Below are positions 1 through 10,573 of a DNA stretch of 64,000 nucleotides, piece by piece. Origin of the DNA: Asparagopsis taxiformis (lineage: Eukaryota > Rhodophyta > Florideophyceae > Bonnemaisoniales > Bonnemaisoniaceae). The translations under genes and the position numbers were made by a program. The notes under the pieces were generated by a model. It was not told the origin of the DNA. It saw nothing but the letters and a program-made list of their open reading frames with translations, and searched no databases. Within the stretch, counting starts at the first letter, position 1; the number at the start of each line of letters is the position of its first letter. Location of the stretch: the NCBI GenBank assembly GCA_030407315.1, contig JALQPE010000231.1, positions 62,001 to 126,000 on the forward strand, in the 5' to 3' direction.

Positions 1-506
1 AGTCGCGTCCAAATTCTTTAAAGAACGTGCTGCGTCCCTGGCATCAACGTCTAGATACATCGTTACCGATATTAACGAGCGATGCAGATGAACAGCTTTT
101 GATGTGTATCCCATTCGTGCATCCAGTCAAGATCAAGAGCATCTGTGTTATTGGCGCAGGCGACCAGGAAAATCCGGCAAAGATGTCAGCATTTATCAAC
201 ATTGAGAGCATGGATTTTTCATCTGCCGACTCGACGACACCAGTTCAGACGTGGGAGCTGACGGAGAGGAATGCGGATGGTGCAGTGGAGTATCCAACAA
301 AGTTTACAAAGTTTCAGAACATTTCCAAACTGTGGTTGTACGTAAGCGATAATTTCGGTGCAGATGAGACGAAGATTATGTATGTTGGATTCAAGGGAGA
401 GTTTACAAAGTATCGTAGAGAAGCCGTGCAGGCTGTCTATGAGAGCAGACCACAGAAGGCGGCAAAGGATGTGTCAGCAACCTATATGCAAGGTATGGGC
501 ATGTAA
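1..506 (+). CDS. PITH-domain protein (PITHD1/TXNL1 C-terminal type), 5' truncated
   Basis: The frame is open from base 3 with no start codon, so the 5' part lies outside the window; about 167 residues are visible, ending at TAA 504-506. The text DADEQLLMCIPF, then VKIKSICVIG, then a phrase ending TKFTKFQNISKLWLYV, is characteristic of the PITH (DUF1000) domain, a beta-sandwich found in PITHD1 and at the C-terminus of thioredoxin-like protein 1, where it binds the 26S proteasome. The acidic ADETKIMYVGFKGEF stretch near the end is the usual domain close. No thioredoxin CxxC is visible, but the missing N-terminus could carry one, so PITHD1 and TXNL1 cannot be separated. Family assignment is firm; function is inferred from the family. 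Confidence 0.8.
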   Translation, partial: SRPNSLKNVLRPWHQRLDTSLPILTSDADEQLLMCIPFVHPVKIKSICVIGAGDQENPAKMSAFINIESMDFSSADSTTPVQTWELTERNADGAVEYPTKFTKFQNISKLWLYVSDNFGADETKIMYVGFKGEFTKYRREAVQAVYESRPQKAAKDVSATYMQGMGM

Positions 507-831
507 TTTAAACTTGTAGAGCGTTCGGTGTCGGAGCTTGTGCTTCCAACTGCGCAGCGATGGATTGATGCAAAGGCATCATGACGCACGACAAAATTCC
601 GGCGTCTGGGGACCAGGCTCTTTCATGGCAAACAGGAAAGCATCAAGGCTCGAAAATGAAGATTGGCACAATGGAATTGTTACAAGTGTACAATCTGGTC
701 GCCAAGTTGTTCTTTTGCGTAGTTGTGCAATTGTCAATGCGATAACGCAACTGAGTGCTTTGTTTATTAAAGGTACCAAACCCTCGACTTTATCAACTCC
801 ATTTTCCAAGGCGTTCGCGCAGCAATTCAAA

Positions 832-2861
832 ATGGCGAAACGTTTCATAAACTCCTCCAAAGCGGTAGTCACAGATCTTATGTCCGGTCTTGCATTAAAT
901 TCTGACCAAGTCACAATACTGGATCAATCACAAGGCTTCAATGTCGCAATTCGCACTTCGCTTCTCCATGCCAATGCCAAGCATCGCGTTGCAGTCGTTT
1001 CGGGCGGCGGAAGTGGACATGAACCCATGGCTGGCGGCTATGTAGCCGATGGCATGTTGTCTGCTGCTGTGGCAGGCCAGGTCTTTGCCTCACCCACTGT
1101 TCCCGCCATTTCCGCAATGCTCCAATCTGTCGCCCCCTATTCTTCCGGCATCCTTGCTATTGTTATGAACTATCAAGGTGATCGTCTCAACTTTGACAAG
1201 GCAATTCAGGACTTTTCGTCCAGGAATCCTGGCTTTCCAGTGAAAATGCTTTTGATCAGTGATGATGTTTCATTGAACACCGGGCGCGAGTCTAGGGGCA
1301 TTGCAGGAACTGTATTTGTACTCAAAATTGCTTCGGCAGCTGCAGAACAAGGCAAGTCATTTGAGGAAGTTAAGAATATTGCTAGTACCGTTGCTCAGTC
1401 TATTTTTACTTTTGGTGTCGCATTGGAGCCTTGCACATTACCGGGAAATGCTGTCGATACTGAACGTCTCCGGTCAAACGAATTTGAACTCGGGATGGGA
1501 ATTCACAATGAACCCGGGGTGGAAAAGCGCAATATCTCCAGCTTTGGGCAGTCTTCGTTCACCGATAATCTTATTACTGAAGTTTGCCGTCGTATTGATG
1601 TTGCGTTTAGCGCAAACCAGGCCGTGTCATCGGGTTGCACTTCTCTTGCCGTCATGGTCAATAACCTTGGCGCTGTCGCCCAAGCTGAAATGCTCATTGT
1701 GCGAAACGCTGTCGCCAACTACCTCTTCTCAGCAAATGCAAATGCATTTAATGGCAACAAGTACCGGATTCATATGTACGTGGGCAATTTCATGACATCA
1801 CTTCAAATGACTGGGATTTCCGTCACATGCCTCGCGCTTCCTTCTGACGGCGGGGCCATAGAAAAGCTGTTACACTCGCCTACTGCCGCACCAGGCTGGG
1901 ATAAGGGGTTTGTGCTATATCCGCCCGGATCCAGAAAAACGATGTTGCTGAGAGATACAAGCACAACCAGGCCTCCCGTATCCGTGCACCCTACACCAGT
2001 AGGTTCACCGTTTGTGCCTGTAACACCAGTAACGCCAAACTTCGTGCAACCGCCATTAGTTTTCCATCCTGCGCCAACACCTGTAACCATCGTTCCAGTG
2101 GCACCAGTACCCGCACCATCACCGGTCATCGCAGTACCTGTAGTTCGGTTGGATGCTCGTACACAGAGGATAATCGTGTATGTCACCAATTCGTTGTTAT
2201 CGAAATGCGATGAGCTTGCCAGACTGGACAGAAAAACTGGCGATGGTGATATGGGCAACACAGGTAAGATATCTTCCCTAGGATGATCTTGGAAAATTTA
2301 TCTCCAACACAACTTTATTGACCTTCTTTCATGATTTGCTGCCTCCTAACAGTCAAGAGTGGGTGTGAGAGGATACAACACGATTTGGCAACTGGCATAT
2401 ACTCAGGTGCAGCGGGTAATCCAGCGCTGTTGTTCAGTTCAATTTCGAATAGTGTGGAGGCGTCAATGGGTGGATCAAGCGGTATACTGGCAGCGACCTT
2501 CTTCAAGGCAGCCAGCATGTCGTACGGCGCTGCGTCACAATTCCATGGAGATGACAGATGGCGCAGCGCATTTGTGGCTGGAACAAACGCGGTAATGATG
2601 GATGGTAAAGCAAAAATTGGAGATCGAACGATGGTTGATGCACTCAAGCCTGCCGCAGATGTATTGAATCAGCCGGGTAAAAATGTCGCTCAAGCGGCAC
2701 AAGCGGCACGAATAGGTTGCGAGAGCACCAAACTGATGCTTCGAGCCAGGTTTGGACGAAGTTCGTTTATTCCATCCAGTGCATTGATCAACCATCCGGA
2801 TCCTGGCGCTATGGCGGTTTGTTACGTGCTGGAGGCTCTTGTTGATGCGATGATGGTATGA
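832..2861 (+). CDS. Dihydroxyacetone kinase (DAK1-DAK2 fusion), two exons
   Basis: ATP-dependent dihydroxyacetone/glyceraldehyde kinase feeding triose into glycolysis. Exons 832-2263 and 2353-2861 give 646 residues; the 89-nt GT-AG intron restores the frame exactly (G|TC). The DAK1 (DhaK) domain has VVSGGGSGHEP at residues 55-65 and GMGIHNEPG around residue 225, which carries the conserved substrate-binding His. The DAK2 (DhaL) ATP domain follows with GDGDMGNT across the splice, then SMGGSSG, and GDRTMVDAL, ending PDPGAMAVCYVLEAL. The two domains are joined by an unusually Pro/Val/Thr-rich linker of about 60 residues (bases about 1965-2145). The ATG at 832 is chosen because the DAK1 domain normally starts there; the frame is open upstream with ATGs at 568 and 628, so a targeting extension is possible. 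It ends 8 bp from the convergent TRAPPC2 gene. Confidence 0.9.
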
Positions 2862-2869
2862 GTAGCAGC

Positions 2870-3425
2870 TCACAAATATTTGCGAGCTAGCAGCAATACT
2901 TTGTCGTGGAAAGAGGTAGATGTTATCGCTGAACCGTCAATGTACAGTGGATTTAATGTGGCCTTGACGAAGAGGTCGTGGAGGTCTGTGAAGAACGGCT
3001 TTACACCATCTTCTTGACGGTTGTCATGTAAGAGGAGAAAGCGATAGTCTGTGTTGGCATATGTCAGTTAGCAGTTGAGGACGAGTAGTTTTCGGAATCG
3101 TGGAGTAGTTTCGTACTTGATGGCGTAACATAGGCAGATATAGATTGATCATTGTATCGGTCAACGACCTTGAGATACATCTCCCTAGTATCCCACATCT
3201 ATAGCGGCATAAGAGGCAAGTCAGTTGATTACGTTGCAAGTTGACGACAGTTTGGAGGAATAATATAAAGAAATGGTTGTATTTATGTACCTTCTCGTCA
3301 ACCATATCCAAACTGCTGTGTAAAACCATCTGTTCGACAACCAAATGTTTCCCTGAATAGGATTGCGGAAATGTAGCCTCATAGACTGGTTTGTCTTCCG
3401 GCGAGACAATCGCGAGCGTCGGCAT
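2870..3425 (-). CDS. TRAPPC2: TRAPP complex subunit 2 (sedlin/Trs20), three exons
   Basis: Small longin-fold core subunit of the TRAPP tethering complexes acting in ER-Golgi and intra-Golgi traffic. I assembled it from three exons: 3425-3291, 3198-3117 and 3048-2870, giving 131 residues with all junctions in frame. Introns are 92 nt (GTACAT...TAG) and 68 nt (GTACGA...CAG, with CTAAC upstream of the acceptor). The product reads like sedlin throughout: a first strand PTLAIVSPEDKPVYEA, the SLDMVDEKMW junction, MYLKVVDRYND, and RFLLLHDNRQEDGVKPFF, then NPLYIDGSAITSTSF and a C-terminal KVLLLARKYL. Length matches the family (about 130-140). It is transcribed divergently from a TRAPPC9 gene. TRAPPC2L is the alternative paralogue, but the RQEDG and LLLARKYL parts fit TRAPPC2 better. 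Confidence 0.88.
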
Positions 3426-3659
3426 GATTAGTGAGCAAGTCAAGCGCCTCGCTCTCGATCCTCACTCCGAATTGATGTTTACAAAATGCCAACATATTCG
3501 AAACATCAAATCTACACGTGTCGAATAAACAGCGAATGATGAGTGTGTGTCTCAACGCCAATGTCGATTCGCAGACCAGGTGCATCTTCACAAACTGGCC
3601 CTTCTGCTTTCACGCGACCCCATGCCTCGTGCACCAATTGTTCCATTTCCAGAACCAAA
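3426..3659. promoter_or_regulatory. Shared divergent upstream region of TRAPPC2 and TRAPPC9
   Basis: The 234 bp between the two chosen ATGs must hold the promoters of both TRAPP subunit genes. I see no clear TATA element or repeat. The TRAPPC9 frame is open back to 3543, so part of this may be coding if an earlier start is used. Confidence 0.4.
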
Positions 3660-6600
3660 ATGGATGTAGCAGGCTCCTTCCTCGAGCTCGCATGCGTCCG
3701 AGTCGCATTACTACCAGCAGGCGCAGCCATGCCCGATCATCGTTTCGAAGAGCTCACATCTCATCTTACAGCCTTTCGTGAACTTCCTGTGAATGCATTA
3801 CCGCGTCGTGCAGCAGTACCTCGTACATCAGGCAATGCAACTTTCTCATCTATGCCAACTGATTTTCGTGAAGCACTTGCGGATTCTTCACCAACGACCA
3901 CGTTGCACCGCAGTCGTTCCATGTCGCGTGATGTGGGTCGTCCCCCGACCGCGCCCAAAAATCCAAGTATTGATACTCTTCGCAACAGTTTTGAACCTCA
4001 CGGAGATCCCCACCCCGCTCAGCGCAATTTCTCCTCCACGCGTGTCGCTCCGCACGCTGTTTCGTTTCGAAAGACTCGTTCCCCAACTCCAGTTTCCCCT
4101 AGACACACAGCAGATTTGGATATGACTCGTCCTGACGTCGATTCATCTTTCCGTCTCCGCTATGACATTGTACATCGAGATAATGCTGGTGAGCTCATTA
4201 TGAAACCTTTCTCAGAGTGGGATGAGTTCCATTCCAGCAAAATCTGGGGTGTGTTTGGCATTGTCGACTGTACACAGCCTGGCATCTGTGAAAATGCTGA
4301 AGAGCGGCAGCGTGCTATCTTGCATGCGTACGACGACTTCACAGCTGCCTTGCCCAATTTCAAACACGCTGCGATTCGACGTCTTATTGTCTTTATTGCT
4401 CCCAACACAGACCATGAAAATGGCCCTTTTGTTTTGAATGATCCAAAACAATCCGTCAGGGATCCCAAAGACCCTCTCTATCATTTTAGTGTTGGCTACG
4501 TTCCGGAGCATGACAAACTTGACGAAACGCGCATGGAAGTGAAGGCCCAGATTATTCATTTCTCAGGACTCCTACTGCATGCAATTGACAAAGATTGCTG
4601 GAAAATGCGAGAAAGCCCAGGCTCAGAGCTCTTCCGTTCGCCTATCGATGAGAAACACAATGCAGATCGTCAATCCAAGTTGACGAAACGGCGCGCTGGT
4701 AGACTGGACAAGTTGCTGGGTGACAGTCTTCTTCTGATGGGCAGTCCAGCCGAAGCAATTGTTAAGTACAATTCTGCTATAGAGAAAGCAAAGGCGAATA
4801 GCGATAGGTTGTTTCTTGCTGGTGCGATGGAAGGGTGGTCAGCAGCCCGTGTGCTAACATTTGTGGGCAATGGAGGTTCAATCAGCGATTCTGCATTGTC
4901 TGATGAACTCATAGAACATTATGGGGAAATTTATAAGTGGTATCAGAAGAAAAGAGTCGCAGAACCAGAAGCAGCGGCAGCACTTCGCTTAGCAGAGTTT
5001 CTGGGTAAATGGACAAATAGGCGAAAGGACGCTTTGGACGCTGCAGAACACGCAGCTACTGTCGGGGAAGGGTTGAAGGTTCAAAAGCGTGCGGCACTGT
5101 GGGAGGCTCTTGCCCGCTTCAGTGAGCGAATGGGTTGCAGGAGAAAAGCAGCCCTTTTTCTATATCGGCTCGGTTTACTCAATGGGAATATGTCGGTGTG
5201 GTCTTCAGCAGTCACATTGATGATTGCTTGTGAAAGACAACTCAGTCGGGATGGCAGAAAACCATGGGCTAGCTTGAATCGAAATGTCATTCTAAACGCA
5301 GCTCACTATGCAGACGAAGCTGGAGATGTCAGCACCGCAGCCCGCTTGTATGCAGAAGCTTTGGTGATTGCTCCTCAAGCGCTGCGGGATGGGCGCCAGG
5401 CAGATGAAAACATCATTTCTGCCCTAATTTCATCACAAGTTCCACCATATCTTCCGGCTGCAAAAGATATGGTCTACCTAGGAGAAATGCTGCCATTACA
5501 GCTCCATGACTTATCCATTCGTTTGCGAAACAACGTCAGCAGCGGTCAGGAATTTGATGTAGTCTACAAAGACGGTCCCTTTATCTATAATCCGTTCGAA
5601 GCAAAGAAGAGAGCAAAAGCTGCAGCGGTGGCGCAACGGGCGGTGACTTGGGTTTGCGGTGAACCAGCTTACATCTCGGTTCGTCTGGTGAATAAGATTG
5701 GTGCAGATCTGGTCGTTCAAGTCATAGCTATTGTGTTATCTGAGAACCAAACTGATGAGGAAGACGAGTTGGTGATTGATGAGGACCGCTTTTCTGAAAG
5801 TCTAGAGAGCTATGGAATTGCTCAAGAGGATGAAAATTCATACTCCCAATACACTACGTATGTAAGACGTATCCTAGGGCAATCTGAAGCGATTGCAAAG
5901 ACGATTCCTGATTCGTTCACCATTCCGTGGAGTGGTACAACATCTGGTTTGACGAAGCAAATCACAGTTATTCCGAAACGGATGGGAGCTCTTCACGTAA
6001 GGGGATTAGTTGTTCGATTGTTTAATGGAGCAATTGTAACCTTACAAACTGATGAAGGTGCATCAGGAAAAGCACCTCCAGTGAATGTCATATGCAACCT
6101 TCCACGGATAGACATCAGCACTCATAGTATAGAGGGTGGCTCACTCGAAAGCATTTCTAATGGAGCACCATTGGTTGTCTACGAAGGAGAACGACGAGTC
6201 TTCCGGATTCGGATCGAGAACACTGGTGTCGACAGTATTACTTGGATGAAAGCTAAAGTGCGTTCAAGCAACCCAGATATCCTCACTGTTTCCAGTCATG
6301 ATCTTTCGAATGATGACGTTTGGCATGGGCTTGAGGATAAAGGAAAGTTCAAGTTTTTCGATGTCGAAGTATTAGGCAGGCCCAGACGAAGAAAGAGAAT
6401 AGAAACGTCAAGTGACCATGATGCAAGCACAGTTGAAGATTATTCCAGACGCACAGCTTTAACAGTCATCTCTATTTCTGTGGAATACGAGGGAAAACAA
6501 TCAAGTGACACTATACGAGAATCAAGTTGTTTTCTGAGGCTGTTATCAAAACCGGCAGTTAGAATTGCAAGTATCTTGGTACTGCCGAGCCCCTTTTCAT

Positions 6601-7841
6601 CAAGTGATGAGGGATCAAATAGTCCCTCATCATATTGCATTGCTCTTGAAATCAGCAATGATACGGGGGCACCAGCAGCAGTTAATGTTGTGCATAGTAA
6701 CAGCAGCTTCGGAGACATCCAGCCAGCAACAGAGGTCAAAAGTGATCCTCATAACTTCTTAGGTACGGAATGTTTTGTTGAGTGCGGAGCTTCTGCCCGC
6801 CTAATATGTCCATTGCCAGACGAGACAACAAACCGTTTGCGAGAAACTGTCACAGATACAGAACACCGAACAAAGACCATGGAGGAAAACGATGTTTTCA
6901 TAGTGAAGTGGCGTCTACCTGCTCTTGGGCGATTCGGAGAGTTAGACATTTCACACTGGGATATATGGAGGGCATTGGTTCACGGAAGAAGTCGCAAACA
7001 AGGTGCAGATTCTTTTTGTTCCGCATCATGCACAAAGTATTTTTTGATGCAAGCGGAATTGAGGATTTGTTTACAAGACGGAACTCGTAGTGATAATTCA
7101 CATGTTAGCGATGATGTCACAGACGTTGCCGTTGGACGCTTTTGTCGAGCTGTCGTACATGTTCGGAACATGTGTAATACTGAATTTCCGAAAGGTACCC
7201 GGCTTGATATTGACTTGTTACAAATGGACGACCAAGGATCGTTACAAAAGGTTCGACGTGCTGTCGTAGTAGGAGCTGTGGAAAAAGTCGATGTCGAACC
7301 TATGCAGCCAGACACTGGGTTCTTTGAACATGTGATAATGTTCAAAGTTCATTCAAGGGGTACATTTCATTTGCAGGCCTGTTTGTATGATTCGACAGCA
7401 CCCAACCCAACCCTCCCCGCCTCAAAGTCAAGCAAGAGTACAAATATGTCATTATCCGAACGATCTTCTTCAAATGTACAAAGTCGTTCGAACAGTGTTT
7501 CCAGAAACTTACTCTTAGCTGCTGAAGGCGAGTTGGATTCGGAACAGACTTCAGCTACTGCATCACAGGGAAGAGGTGGTACGCAGGATCTGGAAAGTGT
7601 CGGGGTTCCACGAAAAGTACCGGCTCAAACAGAAAAGGCAACTGGTTTAAATCTTCTCTATCCGACCACCATTGATTCGTATCCAGAGTCAGCTTTCAAG
7701 AATACGAGAGGCGATATTCTTGGGTGTGCCATGTTGCAGTTCTCCGCAGTATCGAGTTCCACCTCTGCTCAAGCTCGAACGGGGTTGCCAACAAATTCTG
7801 CTGGAAATCTCGAGACCAGAAAAGCTGTGAACGTAGTATAA
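3660..7841 (+). CDS. TRAPPC9: TRAPP II subunit TRAPPC9/Trs120
   Basis: Large subunit of the TRAPPII complex, a guanine-nucleotide exchange factor for Rab11-type GTPases at the late Golgi; also acts in cytokinesis in plants. A single exon encodes 1393 residues from the ATG at 3660, close to plant and fungal Trs120 (about 1200-1300). The N-terminal strand CVRVALLPAGAAMPDHRFEE aligns with the start of plant homologues, which is why I prefer this ATG; the frame also holds ATGs at 3543 and 3561. Further signatures are WGVFGIVDCTQ (about residue 200) and the TPR-like stretch RRAGRLDKLLGDSLLLMGSP followed by AIVKYNSAIEKA. The second half contains Ig/ASP-like beta domains (VYEGERRVFRIRIENTG). A Ser-rich low-complexity tail follows position 7400. 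Gene end is 157 bp from the convergent helicase. Confidence 0.9.
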   Translation: MDVAGSFLELACVRVALLPAGAAMPDHRFEELTSHLTAFRELPVNALPRRAAVPRTSGNATFSSMPTDFREALADSSPTTTLHRSRSMSRDVGRPPTAPKNPSIDTLRNSFEPHGDPHPAQRNFSSTRVAPHAVSFRKTRSPTPVSPRHTADLDMTRPDVDSSFRLRYDIVHRDNAGELIMKPFSEWDEFHSSKIWGVFGIVDCTQPGICENAEERQRAILHAYDDFTAALPNFKHAAIRRLIVFIAPNTDHENGPFVLNDPKQSVRDPKDPLYHFSVGYVPEHDKLDETRMEVKAQIIHFSGLLLHAIDKDCWKMRESPGSELFRSPIDEKHNADRQSKLTKRRAGRLDKLLGDSLLLMGSPAEAIVKYNSAIEKAKANSDRLFLAGAMEGWSAARVLTFVGNGGSISDSALSDELIEHYGEIYKWYQKKRVAEPEAAAALRLAEFLGKWTNRRKDALDAAEHAATVGEGLKVQKRAALWEALARFSERMGCRRKAALFLYRLGLLNGNMSVWSSAVTLMIACERQLSRDGRKPWASLNRNVILNAAHYADEAGDVSTAARLYAEALVIAPQALRDGRQADENIISALISSQVPPYLPAAKDMVYLGEMLPLQLHDLSIRLRNNVSSGQEFDVVYKDGPFIYNPFEAKKRAKAAAVAQRAVTWVCGEPAYISVRLVNKIGADLVVQVIAIVLSENQTDEEDELVIDEDRFSESLESYGIAQEDENSYSQYTTYVRRILGQSEAIAKTIPDSFTIPWSGTTSGLTKQITVIPKRMGALHVRGLVVRLFNGAIVTLQTDEGASGKAPPVNVICNLPRIDISTHSIEGGSLESISNGAPLVVYEGERRVFRIRIENTGVDSITWMKAKVRSSNPDILTVSSHDLSNDDVWHGLEDKGKFKFFDVEVLGRPRRRKRIETSSDHDASTVEDYSRRTALTVISISVEYEGKQSSDTIRESSCFLRLLSKPAVRIASILVLPSPFSSSDEGSNSPSSYCIALEISNDTGAPAAVNVVHSNSSFGDIQPATEVKSDPHNFLGTECFVECGASARLICPLPDETTNRLRETVTDTEHRTKTMEENDVFIVKWRLPALGRFGELDISHWDIWRALVHGRSRKQGADSFCSASCTKYFLMQAELRICLQDGTRSDNSHVSDDVTDVAVGRFCRAVVHVRNMCNTEFPKGTRLDIDLLQMDDQGSLQKVRRAVVVGAVEKVDVEPMQPDTGFFEHVIMFKVHSRGTFHLQACLYDSTAPNPTLPASKSSKSTNMSLSERSSSNVQSRSNSVSRNLLLAAEGELDSEQTSATASQGRGGTQDLESVGVPRKVPAQTEKATGLNLLYPTTIDSYPESAFKNTRGDILGCAMLQFSAVSSSTSAQARTGLPTNSAGNLETRKAVNVV

Positions 7842-7997
7842 CCAGCCCAATTCCAAACTCAACCACGTAGCTGACAGATCTTTTCCACTTATAGCTAACA
7901 TGAATATTCATCCGGCACCTGCGCACAAATTCGTAATCTCAGGAGTCTACAACGTAAACAAACTAACTGGCAGCTCTCCCCCCGCTGTAGACTGGTA

Positions 7998-10388
7998 TCA
8001 TTTCCGCGATTGTAATATCTCCAGTGCCAATCTCTCTTCATCCTCCAGCGTTCGGTCACCATCCATTTGTTCAGATTCCGAGTCACTTTGCTCCGACACT
8101 TCTTCAGCATCCTTCTCCGATGAAGAGAATCCACTAGCATCTGAGTCCATACTTTCATCAACCATCGCGGCAACTGTGGAAGCAGGTGTCGTAATCTTCT
8201 GCAAGCCACGTCGCTTTTCTCGTTGACGAGCATGCATTGCTCGAACTCTGTCTCTCTCTCTGGTCTTGTCCTCCTCTGCAGTTGCCTCCAGACGTTTAGC
8301 TACGGTTGCTGCATAGTCCTCAATGTCTGCATGTTCTCCATCATCGTCTGAATCGGTATCGTGCAGGTCTCCCGCCCTGATTGCCTCACCATCTTCTGTA
8401 AACACAATACGATTAGCACTCGGCATACTCTTCAACAGATCTAGTTTTCGCTTCTTCCTCTTTCTTGTTACATTCCGTTCCTCTTTCACCTGCTGTAATT
8501 CATCATCGTCCATCTCATCCTCAGCTGCGTGCACCTTCTTTATCCTCAGCACATCATCTTCCTCTGAGCTACTATCATCTTCTTGTGGCTTCTTCCTACG
8601 CATGTTTTTCTCCGCATCGTCATCGCCTTCACCTGATTCGTCTTCCAAACGTTCTTTTTCTGGTCGAATACGATAGCCAAACACAGTCTTGCTTTTCTCC
8701 TTTTTCAATGGCTGGTTTTGTAGCACCCTTGGGTCAGTGTTGAATGCTACTCTAGGAGCGATAGATAAACCAAAGCTCTTTCCCAACAGAGCATAGTCCA
8801 GATCCGTGACATCGAAAACTTCCTTGTCGCCTTGTTGATATATCGACTTTATGTAAAACTTGAACGCACGCTGCGCGAGATTCTTCAATTCTTGATTTGC
8901 TGCAACAGTTGCAGCAATTTTTGGTTCTATGGATTGGATCTTATTGGGATTGATCCTTGTTTTGTGCAATTCCAGTTTGCGAGCCTTCAATCGCTCCAGG
9001 AACGTTTCCTCTTTGCCTTCATTCAAGAAAAGCATAGCTCTGCCTTGAGCTTTGAATCGTGCAGTACGCCCAACGCGATGGACGTACGTACCGACATCAT
9101 CTGGACAATCGACCTGTATAACCCACTCTACATCAGGAAAATCAAGACCTCTGCTTGCCACATCTGTCGCAAACAGTGCAGCTGAGCTTGTGCGACAGAA
9201 TATATCGTACATATCAGTTCGCTTCAGCTGTTTCATACCCCCGTGTATATGCAATAGTGACATTCCTGGACGGAGCTTACAAAACGTTTCGAAAGCAAAG
9301 CGGACTTGCTTGCCAGACGCAAAAAATATTATCATCTTTGACTTCAAATGTGTCTTAATGAACGACCAGAGCACTGAAAGTTTTTCGTGTGCCGGTACAA
9401 CCACGTAAGACTGGGACAGGCCGGTTGGGGTGCCCATGATTTTGACGCTGTTTGCTTCATCATTAGTTGTATCCTCCTTCGCAGTATTCTCGCCATTCTT
9501 CTCTTCAGTGATTTGGCGATTAGCCACAGCAACATATTCGGGTTCCTTCAGAGATAGCCGAGCAAGAGCTTTGACGCTCTTCGTCTGAGTGGCAGAGTAC
9601 AAGAGCGTTTGTCGTTCCTTGGGAAGGTTTTGAAGAATAGCATCCAGCGTCTTGGCGAAGCCCATATCAAGAATTCTGTCTGCTTCATCCAGAACAAGTA
9701 GTTTGAGTGTGGAGCAATCCAATTCGGCCACATGATCCATGTGATGCAAGATACGACCTGGAGTAGCCACGAGCACATTCATATTCCCAACTTTTTCACG
9801 CTCGCTCTCAAAATCTTTGCCACCAATAACGAGCCCGGCAGAGATAGTATGCTTCCGTGCCACAGAGCGTAGGACTTCAAAAATTTGCATGCCGAGTTCG
9901 CGCGTCGGTGCCAGAATCAGCGCCCCGAGTCCATCGACAGTATTCCATTTATTGCGCCACAGAATTTCCAGAAGCGGAACTAGAAACGCAAGCGTCTTAC
10001 CCGAGCCAGTCGGAGCAGCTGCAAGTACATCGCGACCAGCTAGAGCTTGTGGTATGGAGGATTTCTGAATGCCAGTCAATTCCGTAAAGTTAGAGGCTGC
10101 TAGTCCGTCAAGTGTTCTGCCGGAGAGCGGTAGTTCAGAAAAGCGCTGCGCTCTGAATATAGGTAAGTCTTGAAGCGACGCTGCAGATGTGGCCTGGGAA
10201 TCTGCAAGTTTCTTCGCCTTTTGACGGCGATTGGTACGGAAAAGTTGGAAGCGATTGGAGTAGCGCGGGATTTCTGCAATTGCTTTGGTGATACGAAGCA
10301 GTTCAGCCTCTTCTCTCGAGCGGGCATGGCTTTTGCTGACGGCGTCTTTTCCAGAAGGATGACGCCCTCTCAACCTCTTCGTACCCAT
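7998..10388 (-). CDS. DDX10: DEAD-box RNA helicase Dbp4/DDX10
   Basis: Nucleolar ATP-dependent RNA helicase for 18S rRNA processing, involved in U14 snoRNA release. 796 residues, one exon. Motifs in order: Q motif (FTELTGIQKSSIPQAL, residues 101-116), motif I APTGSGKT (125-132), PTRELG, TPGR, DEADRILDMGF (234-244), SAT, then helicase-C with [26 protein letters not shown] and HRVGRTAR. The pairing DEADRILDMGFAKTL plus the long acidic/basic C-terminal half (residues about 540-796, DUF4217 region first) is typical of Dbp4/DDX10. The ATG at 10388 gives a basic N-terminus GTKRLRGRHPSGKD; the frame extends upstream without another ATG. Convergent with TRAPPC9. Confidence 0.93.
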   Translation of the reverse strand: MGTKRLRGRHPSGKDAVSKSHARSREEAELLRITKAIAEIPRYSNRFQLFRTNRRQKAKKLADSQATSAASLQDLPIFRAQRFSELPLSGRTLDGLAASNFTELTGIQKSSIPQALAGRDVLAAAPTGSGKTLAFLVPLLEILWRNKWNTVDGLGALILAPTRELGMQIFEVLRSVARKHTISAGLVIGGKDFESEREKVGNMNVLVATPGRILHHMDHVAELDCSTLKLLVLDEADRILDMGFAKTLDAILQNLPKERQTLLYSATQTKSVKALARLSLKEPEYVAVANRQITEEKNGENTAKEDTTNDEANSVKIMGTPTGLSQSYVVVPAHEKLSVLWSFIKTHLKSKMIIFFASGKQVRFAFETFCKLRPGMSLLHIHGGMKQLKRTDMYDIFCRTSSAALFATDVASRGLDFPDVEWVIQVDCPDDVGTYVHRVGRTARFKAQGRAMLFLNEGKEETFLERLKARKLELHKTRINPNKIQSIEPKIAATVAANQELKNLAQRAFKFYIKSIYQQGDKEVFDVTDLDYALLGKSFGLSIAPRVAFNTDPRVLQNQPLKKEKSKTVFGYRIRPEKERLEDESGEGDDDAEKNMRRKKPQEDDSSSEEDDVLRIKKVHAAEDEMDDDELQQVKEERNVTRKRKKRKLDLLKSMPSANRIVFTEDGEAIRAGDLHDTDSDDDGEHADIEDYAATVAKRLEATAEEDKTRERDRVRAMHARQREKRRGLQKITTPASTVAAMVDESMDSDASGFSSSEKDAEEVSEQSDSESEQMDGDRTLEDEERLALEILQSRK

Positions 10389-10573
10389 TGGTAATGGTTG
10401 GGAAGGATTGATCTTGGAAAAGGCGAGCCGGGAATTGAGCAACGAGAATGTACGCCGCCGCCTTCAGAATGGGTTGAAATCGACATGTTTTATAAGTGTG
10501 AAATTTTATTATTGATATCCATGTGTGCGGTAACCTGATGTGGTCCTACGATATTTGGCTACTCTCCCTACAG

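Noticed and set aside
538..831. N-terminal extension of the dihydroxyacetone kinase
   Set aside because: The frame is open but begins at TTG and the sequence has no protein character; the DAK1 domain normally starts at the ATG at 832.
1803..2261. 152-codon frame antisense to the DAK linker
   Set aside because: Gly/Thr-rich translation is the shadow of the Pro/Val-rich linker on the other strand.
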